DNA of 53,210 nt from JBOFMT01 sp051658525 (lineage in GTDB: Bacteria; Bacillota_I; Bacilli_A; Erysipelotrichales; Erysipelotrichaceae): positions 1 through 53,210 of the forward strand of contig JBOFMT010000102.1 of NCBI GenBank assembly GCA_051658525.1. Reading direction: 5' to 3'. The translations under genes and the position numbers were made by a program. How positions within the stretch are numbered: the stretch's first letter is position 1; each line of letters starts with the position of its first letter. Under the pieces are notes generated by a model. The model saw only the letters and a program-made list of their open reading frames with translations. It searched no databases and was not told where the DNA came from. Shown one piece after another: positions 7,762-15,406 of the stretch.

Positions 7762-8563
7762 TATTAAAATTTATAAGCGATTTGCTTTGTTAGAATTTCA
7801 ACGAGTACTAAGCTATCGAGCCAATGTTTTAATGTTTATATTTGGTGATGTGTTAATCTTATTGGCGACCTATTATTTATGGAATGCAGTGTATGCAAAT
7901 GCAGCAAATCCTGTCTTACAAGGATTTCATTTACACGAAATGATGGTTTACCTTATATTAAGCTTTATCGTAGGTAATTTAGTAGAAGCTGATGTGAGTT
8001 GGATGATTGCAAGCGAAGTAAAAGATGGTAGTATTGCAATCAATTTAATTCGTCCGATTTCTTATCTCAAACGCATCTTTGCGCAATGTATGGGTGGGGT
8101 TTTCTATAATCTTATCGTAATCTTTAGCTTAGGTTTTTTTGGTATTATCTTGTATGTTCTAACACACAACATTGAACTACAATGGTGGAATGTAGCTTTG
8201 TTTTTTATTTCTACGAGTCTTGGAATTTTGATTAGTTTCTTTACGAGTTTTTGTTTTGGAATGAGTGCGTTTAAATTGACCAACATTTGGGGTGTATCAC
8301 AAGTTATGAACGCGGTTGTACAGTTGCTTTCAGGGGCTTTGATCCCATTGGTGTTTTTCCCTGAGTGGGCACAAACCCTTGTGATGTTCTTTCCTTTTTC
8401 CAGTATTATATACACGCCTGTAATGATTTTTCTTGGAAAATTAGAAGGGCTTGCCCTAGTGCAAGCATTAGGTTTACAAATCGTATGGGTGATTTCATTG
8501 CTTATGCTTTCCATATGGATTTGGAAAAAAATGGTCCAAAGGTTGGTTATTTTAGGAGGCTAA
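7745..8563 (+). CDS. ABC-2 exporter permease, first subunit (COG4587-like)
   Basis: 272-residue membrane protein with about six transmembrane segments. Conserved parts include RYALLEFQR-like ALLEFQRVLSYRANVLM at the N terminus, a cytoplasmic EVKDGSIAINLIRPISYL segment and the LSGALIPLVFFPEW region before the last helices. I place the start at 7745 because AAGGAGG lies 6 bases before it, inside the ATPase gene; a longer in-frame ORF has no such site. It is predicted to pair with the next permease and the upstream ATPase. Confidence 0.82.
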   Translation: MTLLRDIKIYKRFALLEFQRVLSYRANVLMFIFGDVLILLATYYLWNAVYANAANPVLQGFHLHEMMVYLILSFIVGNLVEADVSWMIASEVKDGSIAINLIRPISYLKRIFAQCMGGVFYNLIVIFSLGFFGIILYVLTHNIELQWWNVALFFISTSLGILISFFTSFCFGMSAFKLTNIWGVSQVMNAVVQLLSGALIPLVFFPEWAQTLVMFFPFSSIIYTPVMIFLGKLEGLALVQALGLQIVWVISLLMLSIWIWKKMVQRLVILGG

Positions 8564-8564
8564 C

Positions 8565-9356
8565 ATGATACGGTATATTAGATTATATAGTAAATTTTTA
8601 AAACAATATCTAAAATCATTGATGGAGTATCGGTTGGACTTTATGTTTGGGATGTTTGGTTTTATCCTAATTCAGGGATTGGGAGTCGTGTTCTTACAAC
8701 TCGTATTCCAACAAATTCCCTCGCTTGAAGGTTGGAACTTTTATGAAGTGCTCTTTTTATATGGATTAGCACAAATTCCAAGAGGTATCGATCATGTATT
8801 TACGGATTATCTATGGATTTTTGCGCAACAAACCATTGTAAAAGGGGATTTTGATCGAATGCTCCTACGCCCCTTAAATCCTTTGTTCCAGGTAATTGCG
8901 ATGCGGTTTCAACCTGAGGGATTTGGAGAAATCATTGTTGGTGGTTTGTTGATTTTTACTGCGATACAGCGACTTGATCTGATTATCAACATACAATTTA
9001 TCCTAACATTTACTATCATCATTTTGTTTGCAACACTCATCTATACGGCGATAAAATTAGCTGCAGCCTCACTTGCTTTTTGGTTTAAATTTTCTCAGTC
9101 CTATCTATATATGGTGTATCAAATTTCTAACTTTGTGAAATACCCGTTAGACATTTTTCCAAGTGCGATGCGATTTGTGTTAACGTTTCTAATACCCTTC
9201 GCATTTACGGGATACTTTCCGGGAGCCTACCTTTTGGGGAAAGGGAATGTTATGTATGGGGTAGTGTTAGTTGTAGTCATGGGGGTTATTAGTATTCTAC
9301 TTGCCTATGCATTTTGGAAACATGGAATCACACGTTACGAAAGTGCGGGAAACTAA
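8565..9356 (+). CDS. ABC-2 exporter permease, second subunit (COG3694-like)
   Basis: 263 residues with about six transmembrane segments. The motif KGDFDRMLLRPLNPLFQV is typical of the second permease of this exporter type, and it parallels the VKDGSIAINLIRPIS segment of its partner. It starts 1 bp after the previous stop, with AGGAGG as ribosome binding site. Two non-identical permeases plus one ATPase give a heteromeric exporter. The substrate cannot be inferred. Confidence 0.82.
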   Translation: MIRYIRLYSKFLKQYLKSLMEYRLDFMFGMFGFILIQGLGVVFLQLVFQQIPSLEGWNFYEVLFLYGLAQIPRGIDHVFTDYLWIFAQQTIVKGDFDRMLLRPLNPLFQVIAMRFQPEGFGEIIVGGLLIFTAIQRLDLIINIQFILTFTIIILFATLIYTAIKLAAASLAFWFKFSQSYLYMVYQISNFVKYPLDIFPSAMRFVLTFLIPFAFTGYFPGAYLLGKGNVMYGVVLVVVMGVISILLAYAFWKHGITRYESAGN

Positions 9357-9386
9357 GAAAAAACGTTGAAAGTTTACTGGAAATCT

Positions 9387-9415
9387 TGAAAGAGCTACCA
9401 AGAAGTGATAGGATG
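9387..9415 (+). promoter_or_regulatory. promoter of the DUF1048 gene
   Basis: TTGAAA (9387-9392), 17-bp spacer, TAGGAT (9410-9415). It lies between the exporter operon and the 9481 gene. Confidence 0.5.
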
Positions 9416-9480
9416 AAGATAGTAGTTATGAGTGGAATACAGTCTGTTGTACTTGTTGTGTAGACAGTAAAGGAGTCGAT

Positions 9481-9855
9481 ATGAATATTAGCAATCGCAT
9501 TGCAGTAACACAATCAGATCAAAGCATCGAGCGAATTCGAGTAAAAGCAAGCCAGTTACCAGAATCCTACCAAACAATTTGGTTTGATATTAGTAATCAT
9601 ATGATGCAGTTTGGGGATCGCTCCGGTGGGGAAATGATTGTGAAATTGGAACAAGCTATGGATATCCTGGAAGCAATGGCACAGGATGAATTGGATATTG
9701 AACAAGCGATTGGTGATGATATTATCGGGTTTTGCCATCATATCTTATGCATGGAAGAAGGCGATAAAGTCCATACCCCATGGTACACGGAAGTTCAAAA
9801 GCAGGTACGAAATCTCTTTGATAAAAAAACAGGGAAGCGCTCATCAGTTAAATGA
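9481..9855 (+). CDS. DUF1048-like small helical protein
   Basis: 124 residues, helical, no membrane segment. ASQLPESYQTIWFDISNHM, then MDILEAMAQDELDIEQAIGDDIIGFCHHIL, resembles the DUF1048 pattern (LPxxYQxVxxxIxxY, then L..FE......V....G.DV..F). Genes of that family often sit next to PadR regulators and bacitracin-type ABC exporters; here an exporter lies upstream but there is no PadR gene. The start at ATG 9481 is preceded by AAAGGAG. The last codons lie inside the downstream terminator hairpin. Confidence 0.6.
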   Translation: MNISNRIAVTQSDQSIERIRVKASQLPESYQTIWFDISNHMMQFGDRSGGEMIVKLEQAMDILEAMAQDELDIEQAIGDDIIGFCHHILCMEEGDKVHTPWYTEVQKQVRNLFDKKTGKRSSVK

Positions 9856-9875
9856 TGAATGCTTCCCTGTTTTTG
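9824..9875. terminator. bidirectional terminator shared by convergent genes
   Basis: Outer stem AAAAACAGGGAAGC/GCTTCCCTGTTTTT with an inner TCATC/GATGA stem. A-run before and T-run after let it work on both strands. It serves the DUF1048 gene on the plus strand and the 38-residue protein on the minus strand, and its left arm is part of the DUF1048 coding sequence. Confidence 0.8.
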
Positions 9876-9904
9876 TAATATCGAATTGTTGACGCGTTCG
9901 CGGG

Positions 9905-10021
9905 CTAGGCGGATGCAATCGTCTTTTTCTTGTGGCGCATAAAAAACCACAAAATGAGATAAAGAAAACCAAAGCAAATAAATAACAATAGACCAATATG
10001 ATATTTCTGTACTTTTTCCAT
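9905..10021 (-). CDS. 38-residue single-span membrane miniprotein
   Basis: On the minus strand an ATG at 10021 opens 38 codons ending in TAG. The peptide has a short polar start (MEKVQKYH), one hydrophobic stretch of about 20 residues (residues 9-28) and a basic tail (MRHKKKTIASA), which predicts the N terminus outside and the C terminus in the cytoplasm. GAGGG lies 7 bases upstream; a further ATG one codon earlier (10024) is also possible. It is followed by the shared terminator. I recognise no family; it could be a small subunit or regulator of a membrane complex. Confidence 0.55.
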   Translation of the reverse strand: MEKVQKYHIGLLLFICFGFLYLILWFFMRHKKKTIASA

Positions 10022-10154
10022 CATGATACCCTCTCAAATACTACTTCTAGTATACCAAAGATTGTAACCCCTAACAAAGAAGATTTTCAAAAAAAATAAA
10101 AAAACAAAAATTAATGTGATTTTATGGGTAAAATAATTGTATTTATTTTTATTT

Positions 10155-10183
10155 TTGATAGAGTGTAGAAGTCGTAAGATATT
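10155..10183 (+). promoter_or_regulatory. possible promoter of the TPR/GGDEF operon
   Basis: TTGATA (10155-10160), 17-bp spacer, GATATT (10178-10183). The -10 is weak, but the surrounding 230 bp are strongly AT-rich. Confidence 0.35.
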
Positions 10184-10252
10184 TTGAGTTCTCCAAAAGG
10201 TAATATAGGAGAAGAAGCACAAACAGCATAGAAATAATTAAGGGGGAATATT

Positions 10253-11641
10253 ATGTTTTATATCCAAAAATTTAAGACCAATACCGAAGAATTAGATCGA
10301 TTGTTAACGCAAGCGGGAATACCTGGGTATTTGGAGACATGTCGTGAGAATGAGCCTTTGCACATGTCGTATTTGACCAAAGTACTGCATCAAGTGAAAG
10401 ATGATCGAATTTACGAGTTAGCCTATTTTACAATCGGACAAATTTTATTGAGTAGAAATCATTATGCACAAGCAAATAGTGTGTTCCAAGAGTGTTTAGA
10501 ATTAAAAGCATATAAGGAACCAAATAAACGAATACTTATCTATTTTTTCTTGCTAGCAAATGCCATGAAACAGGAAAATTACTATTTTGTTGATTTCTAT
10601 ATGTATCAAATCAACCGATATCGAAAATTATGTACAAACGAGGATATGAGTGAATTGATGATGGACTATCTAACCTTTGAGGCAATGAATGTATCCCGAT
10701 CTGAGTTGGATTTAGAGTCGTTCAAAGCAATGAGTAAGCGACTGTTGAATATGGGTGAAATGGATGATGATGAAAAAATGTGCGCACAAGAAATCAGTAT
10801 TTACTTGCATTATCATCTTGGTATTCGATATGAGTTAGCAAAGGAATACGATGATGCCTTGCAAGCTTTTGCACAATCACGACTACATGCGATGGATTTA
10901 AAAAAGATTCACTTTATCGCAAATTGTAACTTATGTATGAGTCGCGTCTATGAACAACTAAAAAATAAAAAAATGTCACTAGATTTATATAAACGCTACC
11001 ATTATTTTAAACAAATGGAAATGCAAACAACATTTTACGATGTAAGTGAAATCATAATGAATGAGCGAGGGATACCGACACTCGCTTCGAGTATTTTAGA
11101 GGTTCGCCGCGACTCCGCACATTTAGATAACATGGTACATTTTGACTATTTAACAGGTGTTCCAAATTATGTTTACTTCAATATTGAATTAGAAAAAATG
11201 ATTGCTTTGGAAAATGAAGAGATTGGTATGTTGGTAATTGATATCGATGATTTTAAACACTATAACGACGAGTATGGCCACCTTAAAGGGGATCAAGCTT
11301 TGGTTGATTTTGGAGAAACATTACGCTTGAAAATACCACCAAAAGGTAAAATTTTCCGAATTAATTCAGATCGATTTACTGTGATTGTAAGTGATATGAC
11401 AAAAGAAGATACCGTAATCTTGGGGAAACAAATGTTGGCAGCTGTTCGGAAAGTCGATATCGAACACCGTATTTTGCCAAAGAAAAAAATCATGAGTGTG
11501 TCTATTGGTGTAGCTATGGGGGGCAGTACAAATGTACACCAGGTGTTTGAACACGCCCTACACGCTTTGGAGAGTGCGAAAAACAATGGTAAAAACCGCG
11601 TTGCTTTTTCAAAAGGGGGGACAAAGGTATGCGTGAATTAG
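10253..11641 (+). CDS. TPR protein with degenerate GGDEF domain
   Basis: 462 residues, cytoplasmic, no membrane segment. Residues 1 to about 270 are helical repeats of TPR type (for example AYFTIGQILLSRNHYAQANSVFQECLEL and YDDALQAFAQSRLHAMD). Residues about 297-455 form a GGDEF domain: DYLTGVPN opens it, DIDDFKHYNDEYGH with metal and substrate positions D330 and N338 is kept, and GHLKGDQAL follows. The signature itself, at 371-375, reads NSDRF instead of GGDEF, so diguanylate cyclase activity is doubtful. GGGGG precedes the ATG. The gene overlaps its paralogue downstream by 13 bp. A role as a signalling scaffold or nucleotide sensor is inference. Confidence 0.8.
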   Translation: MFYIQKFKTNTEELDRLLTQAGIPGYLETCRENEPLHMSYLTKVLHQVKDDRIYELAYFTIGQILLSRNHYAQANSVFQECLELKAYKEPNKRILIYFFLLANAMKQENYYFVDFYMYQINRYRKLCTNEDMSELMMDYLTFEAMNVSRSELDLESFKAMSKRLLNMGEMDDDEKMCAQEISIYLHYHLGIRYELAKEYDDALQAFAQSRLHAMDLKKIHFIANCNLCMSRVYEQLKNKKMSLDLYKRYHYFKQMEMQTTFYDVSEIIMNERGIPTLASSILEVRRDSAHLDNMVHFDYLTGVPNYVYFNIELEKMIALENEEIGMLVIDIDDFKHYNDEYGHLKGDQALVDFGETLRLKIPPKGKIFRINSDRFTVIVSDMTKEDTVILGKQMLAAVRKVDIEHRILPKKKIMSVSIGVAMGGSTNVHQVFEHALHALESAKNNGKNRVAFSKGGTKVCVN

Positions 11642-13215
11642 ATTTTATTTTGGCTTACACCGATTCCTACATGGATGAAACCACACTGCAGGCGATGGTC
11701 GAACCAACACCACTAAACCTTGCTTTGTGTTTGGAACGTAACGGGGAAAGCGAAGCTGCCAAACAAGCTTTTCTTGCAATTGCATCTCCTCATAGTTTGG
11801 AAGGTGTCATTGCATCTGTATGGGCTATGGCGGACGATTTGGTAGCTTTTAATGATGTAGAGTACCACAAGTTGATTCAAGAAATAGGAGATTGCCCAGA
11901 ATGTTTGGTGTATTGTAACCTATTCTTTTATAGTATCCGTTTGGAAGCTGCACATCATGATTCACAGCGTAATGTATTAGATTCAATTAAGGAAATGATA
12001 CAACCATTACCGAATGCATCTAGAATGTATTATGCAACATGGTTGGCGATGCTGTATCGTAAAAATGAACATGACGAGATTGAATACTTGGATTTAGTAT
12101 TACAGGCTTGCGAGCTTGCCAATGAGCAAGGTGCAACTGTTTTATATTCACTGTTGTGCTATCGGGCAGGTTATGGTTATAGCCAGTTGCGTAGAAGAAG
12201 AAAAGCAATAGAATGGGCAGAGCGAAGTTTGCAATCCGAGAGCTTCTCTCTCTTATCCTCACGACAGCAGTTTGATGCGCATTTATTATTGTTGAAGAAT
12301 GCAATTTATTTAGAATACTTTGATCTGGCTTTTGATACAATCGACCGCCTTGAACAAGAAAGTTATCAGGATTCCCTGGTTTATCAAGAACAAATCGCTC
12401 GATTGGAAAGTATGCGAGCAGATTTGTGTATGCGGACAGGAACCCACCTAGGTCAAGTAGCTTCAATGCTGAAACATTGTGAAGATATATATTATCGAAA
12501 CAAAGAGCATTTCCATTATCAACGCTTTGATATTAAGTTGCATCGTATTTTTGGTGACTTTGATGTATTACAGGGTGAACATTTGGCAGCGATGCATCAC
12601 TATCGAATGGTGTTGCAATCCCCAAATGTAAATATGTGGGATAAAAAGATGATTTATGAGAGATTGCTCATCGCTTATGAAGCATTGGCTGATTATGCAA
12701 AATGTAAGCATTGCTATGAGAAAGCGATGGAAATTGAAGAAGAGATTCATGAATATTCGCTTGAAATCAATCGGCACGTACAAATTCAACAATTACCTTC
12801 CATACTAGAACAATTGAGTTCTAGTGTTGTTGCGGAACAGTGGGAACATGACGATGTCGAGGCATTGCATCGTGAGGAATTTATGAACGTCTATATGGAA
12901 TATGCAAATCAAGTAGAAAATCAAATGAAAATGCTTCGCTGTGAACTTCCACATTTTGATGAACACGAACAAGAGCACGGGAAGAAAGCGACGCGCAATT
13001 TGTTACAAGCGGTGACCGCTACTTTGAGCGATCAGTTGCCAAACCAAAATTCCCGGCTATTTCCTTTGCAAGGACATCAATTTGTTATTATGCTCAATTA
13101 TGTAGATGATAGTGAACGTCTAGATTATATGAAACGTGTGAAAGAAGTATGGAGTCAAAACCAATATGCACAACAACTTGACCTCGTACTGATCAAGGAA
13201 CAGTTAGAAAAATAA
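11629..13215 (+). CDS. TPR protein with vestigial GGDEF-like C terminus
   Basis: 528 residues, cytoplasmic. It is rich in TPR-like helical pairs (YSLLCYRAGYGYSQLRRRRK, YHYRMVLQSP-like HHYRMVLQS, YAKCKHCYEKAMEIEEE). The final ~115 residues line up with the GGDEF domain of the preceding protein: KMLRCELPHFDEHEQEHG against GMLVIDIDDFKHYNDEYG, and LFPLQGHQFVIML (QGHQF, 481-485) against IFRINSDRFTVIV. All catalytic and metal positions are gone. It has a strong AGGGGGG site inside the upstream gene, giving translational coupling. The alignment is by eye; the fold call is inference. Confidence 0.72.
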   Translation: MRELDFILAYTDSYMDETTLQAMVEPTPLNLALCLERNGESEAAKQAFLAIASPHSLEGVIASVWAMADDLVAFNDVEYHKLIQEIGDCPECLVYCNLFFYSIRLEAAHHDSQRNVLDSIKEMIQPLPNASRMYYATWLAMLYRKNEHDEIEYLDLVLQACELANEQGATVLYSLLCYRAGYGYSQLRRRRKAIEWAERSLQSESFSLLSSRQQFDAHLLLLKNAIYLEYFDLAFDTIDRLEQESYQDSLVYQEQIARLESMRADLCMRTGTHLGQVASMLKHCEDIYYRNKEHFHYQRFDIKLHRIFGDFDVLQGEHLAAMHHYRMVLQSPNVNMWDKKMIYERLLIAYEALADYAKCKHCYEKAMEIEEEIHEYSLEINRHVQIQQLPSILEQLSSSVVAEQWEHDDVEALHREEFMNVYMEYANQVENQMKMLRCELPHFDEHEQEHGKKATRNLLQAVTATLSDQLPNQNSRLFPLQGHQFVIMLNYVDDSERLDYMKRVKEVWSQNQYAQQLDLVLIKEQLEK

Positions 13216-13222
13216 TAACGAG

Positions 13223-13254
13223 AGGATATCATTTGACAATCCGAATGATATCCT
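13223..13254 (+). terminator. hairpin after the TPR pair
   Basis: An 11-bp perfect stem AGGATATCATT/AATGATATCCT with a 10-base loop, followed by TTATAC rather than a long T-run. It also covers the -35 and spacer of the ohrR promoter, so it may be a weak terminator, an operator, or both. Confidence 0.4.
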
Positions 13255-13261
13255 TTATACT
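13233..13261 (+). promoter_or_regulatory. sigma-A promoter of ohrR
   Basis: Perfect TTGACA (13233-13238), 17-bp spacer, TATACT (13256-13261). One of the strongest promoters in the window. Its predicted start is near 13268, just before the OhrR-type operator. Confidence 0.8.
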
Positions 13262-13276
13262 AACGCTATATATTGC

Positions 13277-13293
13277 ATACAATTTAATTGTAT
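13277..13293 (+). promoter_or_regulatory. OhrR-type operator
   Basis: ATACAATT T AATTGTAT is a 17-bp perfect inverted repeat. Its core TACAATT-AATTGTA is the known binding pattern of OhrR repressors. It lies about 9-25 bases downstream of the predicted start and 14 bases before the ohrR ATG, a position suited to blocking transcription of ohrR and the downstream peroxidase. Confidence 0.8.
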
Positions 13294-13306
13294 CAAAGGA
13301 GAAAAG

Positions 13307-13729
13307 ATGGAAGAAGCTCAAAAATTGGAACATCAATTGTGTTTTGCGCTATATGCAAGTAGTCGAGAAATTATGAAGCGCTATAAACCACTATTGGATC
13401 CATTTCAACTGACATACACGCAGTATATTACTTTACTCGTTTTATGGGAAAAAAGTCCCATTAGCGTAAAGGACTTAGGATTGCGTTTACGCTTGGATAG
13501 TGGGACACTTACACCGCTACTCAAGAAACTTGAATCGATGGATTTGGTAAGCAGACGTCGTAGTGAAGAGGATGATCGTGTGGTACTTGTTACGCTAACT
13601 GAGCAAGGTATGCAACGCAAAGTGGAAATGGCGCATATCCCAGAAGCGATGATTGGTTGTATTCCAAGTACAACACAAGATTTGGTAGCCTTAAAGCAAC
13701 AGCTCGATGCATTATTGGATACACTATAA
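13307..13729 (+). CDS. ohrR: organic hydroperoxide sensing repressor OhrR (MarR family)
   Basis: 140-residue winged-helix repressor. The N terminus LEHQLCFALYASSREIMKRYKPLLD is the OhrR signature, with the peroxide-sensing Cys at residue 12 (Cys15 of Bacillus OhrR). The DNA-binding region LRLDSGTLTPLLKKLE and wing SRRRSEEDDRVVLV also match. It has no second, C-terminal cysteine, so it is the one-Cys type, which reacts with low-molecular-weight thiols after oxidation. Cytoplasmic; autoregulated through the operator just upstream. The next gene is a peroxidase rather than the usual ohr. Confidence 0.93.
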   Translation: MEEAQKLEHQLCFALYASSREIMKRYKPLLDPFQLTYTQYITLLVLWEKSPISVKDLGLRLRLDSGTLTPLLKKLESMDLVSRRRSEEDDRVVLVTLTEQGMQRKVEMAHIPEAMIGCIPSTTQDLVALKQQLDALLDTL

Positions 13730-13759
13730 AAACACAAAACAGTGTGAAGGAGAAATAAG

Positions 13760-14233
13760 ATGAACTTTTATGATTATAAAGCTAAAAAAATGAATGGAAC
13801 TGAAGTTTCTATGGAAGAATACAAAGGAGACGTTGTTCTTGTTGTTAATACGGCAACAAAATGTGGACTAGCTCCGCAACTCGTTGATTTAGAAAGCCTA
13901 CACAAACAATATGAAGCCAAAGGTGTACGTGTGCTTGGTTTCCCTTGTGGACAATTTGCAAATCAAGAACTAGCAGATAACAGTAAAATTGAAGAAGTAT
14001 GTATGATGAACTATGGTGTTACATTTACCATGTTTGAGAAAATTGATGTGAATGGTAATAATACCCATCCACTGTATCAATATTTAAAATCACAAAAACG
14101 CGCCTTCTTAACAAGAGATATCAAATGGAATTTTACGAAGTTTTTAGTGGATCGTAATGGTAGTGTTGTAAAACGTTATGCTCCTACGGTTAAAATTTCT
14201 GTGATTGAAAAAGATTTACAAAAGTATCTCTAA
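13760..14233 (+). CDS. glutathione peroxidase-family thiol peroxidase
   Basis: 157 residues, cytoplasmic. Peroxidatic Cys35 sits in NTATKCGLAPQ; the FPC motif is FPCGQFANQE (usual FPCNQFxxQE, so Asn to Gly at 64) with the active-site Gln kept at 69; Trp123-Asn124 are in KWNFTKFL. Bacterial members usually use thioredoxin, not glutathione, and reduce lipid or organic hydroperoxides. It begins 30 bp after ohrR with GAAGGAG as ribosome binding site and no promoter in between, so it is probably the target of OhrR. The gene is BsaA/Gpo-like. Confidence 0.88.
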   Translation: MNFYDYKAKKMNGTEVSMEEYKGDVVLVVNTATKCGLAPQLVDLESLHKQYEAKGVRVLGFPCGQFANQELADNSKIEEVCMMNYGVTFTMFEKIDVNGNNTHPLYQYLKSQKRAFLTRDIKWNFTKFLVDRNGSVVKRYAPTVKISVIEKDLQKYL

Positions 14234-14235
14234 CT

Positions 14236-14261
14236 AAAAAAAAGCCATCATGGCTTTTTTT
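14236..14261. terminator. bidirectional terminator
   Basis: AAAAAAAGCC/GGCTTTTTTT stem around loop ATCAT, between the peroxidase (plus) and the SDR gene (minus). Confidence 0.8.
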
Positions 14262-14973
14262 AGTAGTTGGATTCAATAAAAGGACGTAGTACGATTTCTT
14301 GAAGAATTGCATCATCTTCAAGTTGTAAACATTGCACGATTGCTTTCGCAACCGTATCGGGATGCATATAATCTTTTCTCTCTTGTACACGGAAATTGGT
14401 ATCGATACCTCCAGGATAAACTGCGGTTACTTTAATGTTGTGAGGTCGAACTTCTTTGGTTAGGATTTTACTCACAGCTTCCATTGCTTTTTTACTAGCT
14501 GTATAAGCACTTAAGGTTTCCATATTATGCAAACATACACTAGAAAGCACATTGATGATATGGCCTTGTTTTTTAGTGATCATTTGTGGAAGCACAGCCT
14601 GTGTAATTTGTACGTGGGACGTACAATTTAATTGCATCATCGCTTGAAATAAATCAACTTGTAAATGTTCTATTGTTGCTTTTTCTAGATTTGCTCCCGC
14701 ATTGTTAATTAAGATATCAATGCTTTGGTTTGAAAATGCCTCTTGGATAAACGTTTGAATCGCCTCGCTATGAAGCATATCGAAGCAGTATACTTTAGAA
14801 GTTGTTGCTGGGTTAATCTCGTGGATTTCAGTTTCCAAGCGCTGTAATTTTTCTAAGGTACGGCCACAAAGAATTAGGTTGAGATCATATTGTTTGGCAA
14901 GTAAGAGTGCCAAGGAACGCCCTAACCCATCACTTGCTCCAGTAATACAAATGGTTTGCTTGTTTGATAACAT
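14260..14973 (-). CDS. short-chain dehydrogenase/reductase
   Basis: 237 residues, classical SDR. Nucleotide-binding TGASDGLG at 11-18, CGRTLEKL after the second strand, NNAG in the middle, the catalytic Ser in NVLSSV, and the YTASK (Tyr-x3-Lys) pair; then the YPGGIDTNF substrate loop. The Arg in CGRT suggests NADPH preference. The substrate is unknown; DltE/YqjQ-like SDRs of this layout are common in Bacillota. The start has TAGGAGG 7 bases upstream on the minus strand. Monocistronic. Confidence 0.85.
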   Translation of the reverse strand: MLSNKQTICITGASDGLGRSLALLLAKQYDLNLILCGRTLEKLQRLETEIHEINPATTSKVYCFDMLHSEAIQTFIQEAFSNQSIDILINNAGANLEKATIEHLQVDLFQAMMQLNCTSHVQITQAVLPQMITKKQGHIINVLSSVCLHNMETLSAYTASKKAMEAVSKILTKEVRPHNIKVTAVYPGGIDTNFRVQERKDYMHPDTVAKAIVQCLQLEDDAILQEIVLRPFIESNY

Positions 14974-15050
14974 AAATACCTCCTATTTTCTACATCATAG
15001 CACAAACGGATTCATTAGACAAAACCTTCATAAAAACTATGTGAATTAAA

Positions 15051-15088
15051 AGGAAACGCTTACATTTTTTATCTTTGTATGCTATCCT
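15051..15088 (+). promoter_or_regulatory. promoter with cre-like site upstream of the 58-residue gene
   Basis: TTACAT (15060-15065), 17-bp spacer, TATCCT (15083-15088). AGGAAACGCTTACA (15051-15064) overlaps the -35 and fits the cre consensus except for its first base. Confidence 0.5.
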
Positions 15089-15101
15089 AGAGTTAGGATA
15101 G
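15082..15101 (+). repeat. 8-bp inverted repeat over the -10 region
   Basis: CTATCCTA, 4 bases, TAGGATAG. It covers the -10 and the predicted transcription start of the 58-residue gene, so it could be an operator or a 5' mRNA hairpin. Confidence 0.55.
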
Positions 15102-15154
15102 AGGTGAGTACTTCATATTTCACCTGAAACATGACATTATGGAGGGTTTTTTGT

Positions 15155-15331
15155 ATGTCAAAAACGAATCGTTACATTCAAATTGGCGATGCAATCAAAG
15201 CTGGTTTGAGCCCGTCTCAAATTGAGCCAACCTTATCGTTTGAAGAGTTGGAATTGTTTGAGATGCTTTTGACACCTTCAAAAATTTGTGAGGGTGCCTT
15301 CGATTTCTGTAGAGATATCGAAAACGACTAA
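15155..15331 (+). CDS. small protein of unknown function (58 aa)
   Basis: I do not recognise a family. The 58 residues are mixed alpha (IQIGDAIKAGLSPSQIEPTLSFEELELFEMLL) with two cysteines (Cys45 and Cys53) near the acidic C terminus. No signal or membrane segment. I chose ATG 15155 over an upstream in-frame ATG at 15131 because GGAGGG ends 9 bases before it and lies after the earlier ATG. It has its own promoter, a cre-like site, an inverted repeat and a terminator, so it is a single-gene unit probably under specific control. Confidence 0.65.
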   Translation: MSKTNRYIQIGDAIKAGLSPSQIEPTLSFEELELFEMLLTPSKICEGAFDFCRDIEND

Positions 15332-15353
15332 AGAAGCCTGTAGCTTCTTTTTT
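15330..15353 (+). terminator. terminator of the 58-residue gene
   Basis: AAAGAAGC/GCTTCTTT stem around loop CTGTA followed by Ts, starting at the stop codon. Confidence 0.75.
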
Positions 15354-15354
15354 C

Positions 15355-15382
15355 TTGCAAATTTTGTTTAGTATCGTATACT
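15355..15382 (+). promoter_or_regulatory. promoter of the rhodanese gene
   Basis: TTGCAA (15355-15360), 16-bp spacer, TATACT (15377-15382). Confidence 0.65.
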
Positions 15383-15385
15383 AAA
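15367..15385 (+). promoter_or_regulatory. inverted-repeat operator candidate in the rhodanese promoter
   Basis: TTTAGTAT CGT ATACTAAA is an 8-bp perfect inverted repeat with a 3-base centre lying across the -10 box. Position and symmetry suit a dimeric repressor. Which regulator binds is unknown; persulfide or thiol sensors are one possibility given the gene it controls. Confidence 0.55.
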
Positions 15386-15406
15386 ATCAGTAAGGGAGGG
15401 TACATG

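Noticed and set aside
10253..11641. Active diguanylate cyclase
   Set aside because: The GGDEF signature is NSDRF, so the second Gly and the Glu needed for catalysis are missing.
12020..12466. 148-codon minus-strand frame inside the second TPR gene
   Set aside because: Opposite to a well-supported coding gene in an operon and lacking a ribosome binding site.
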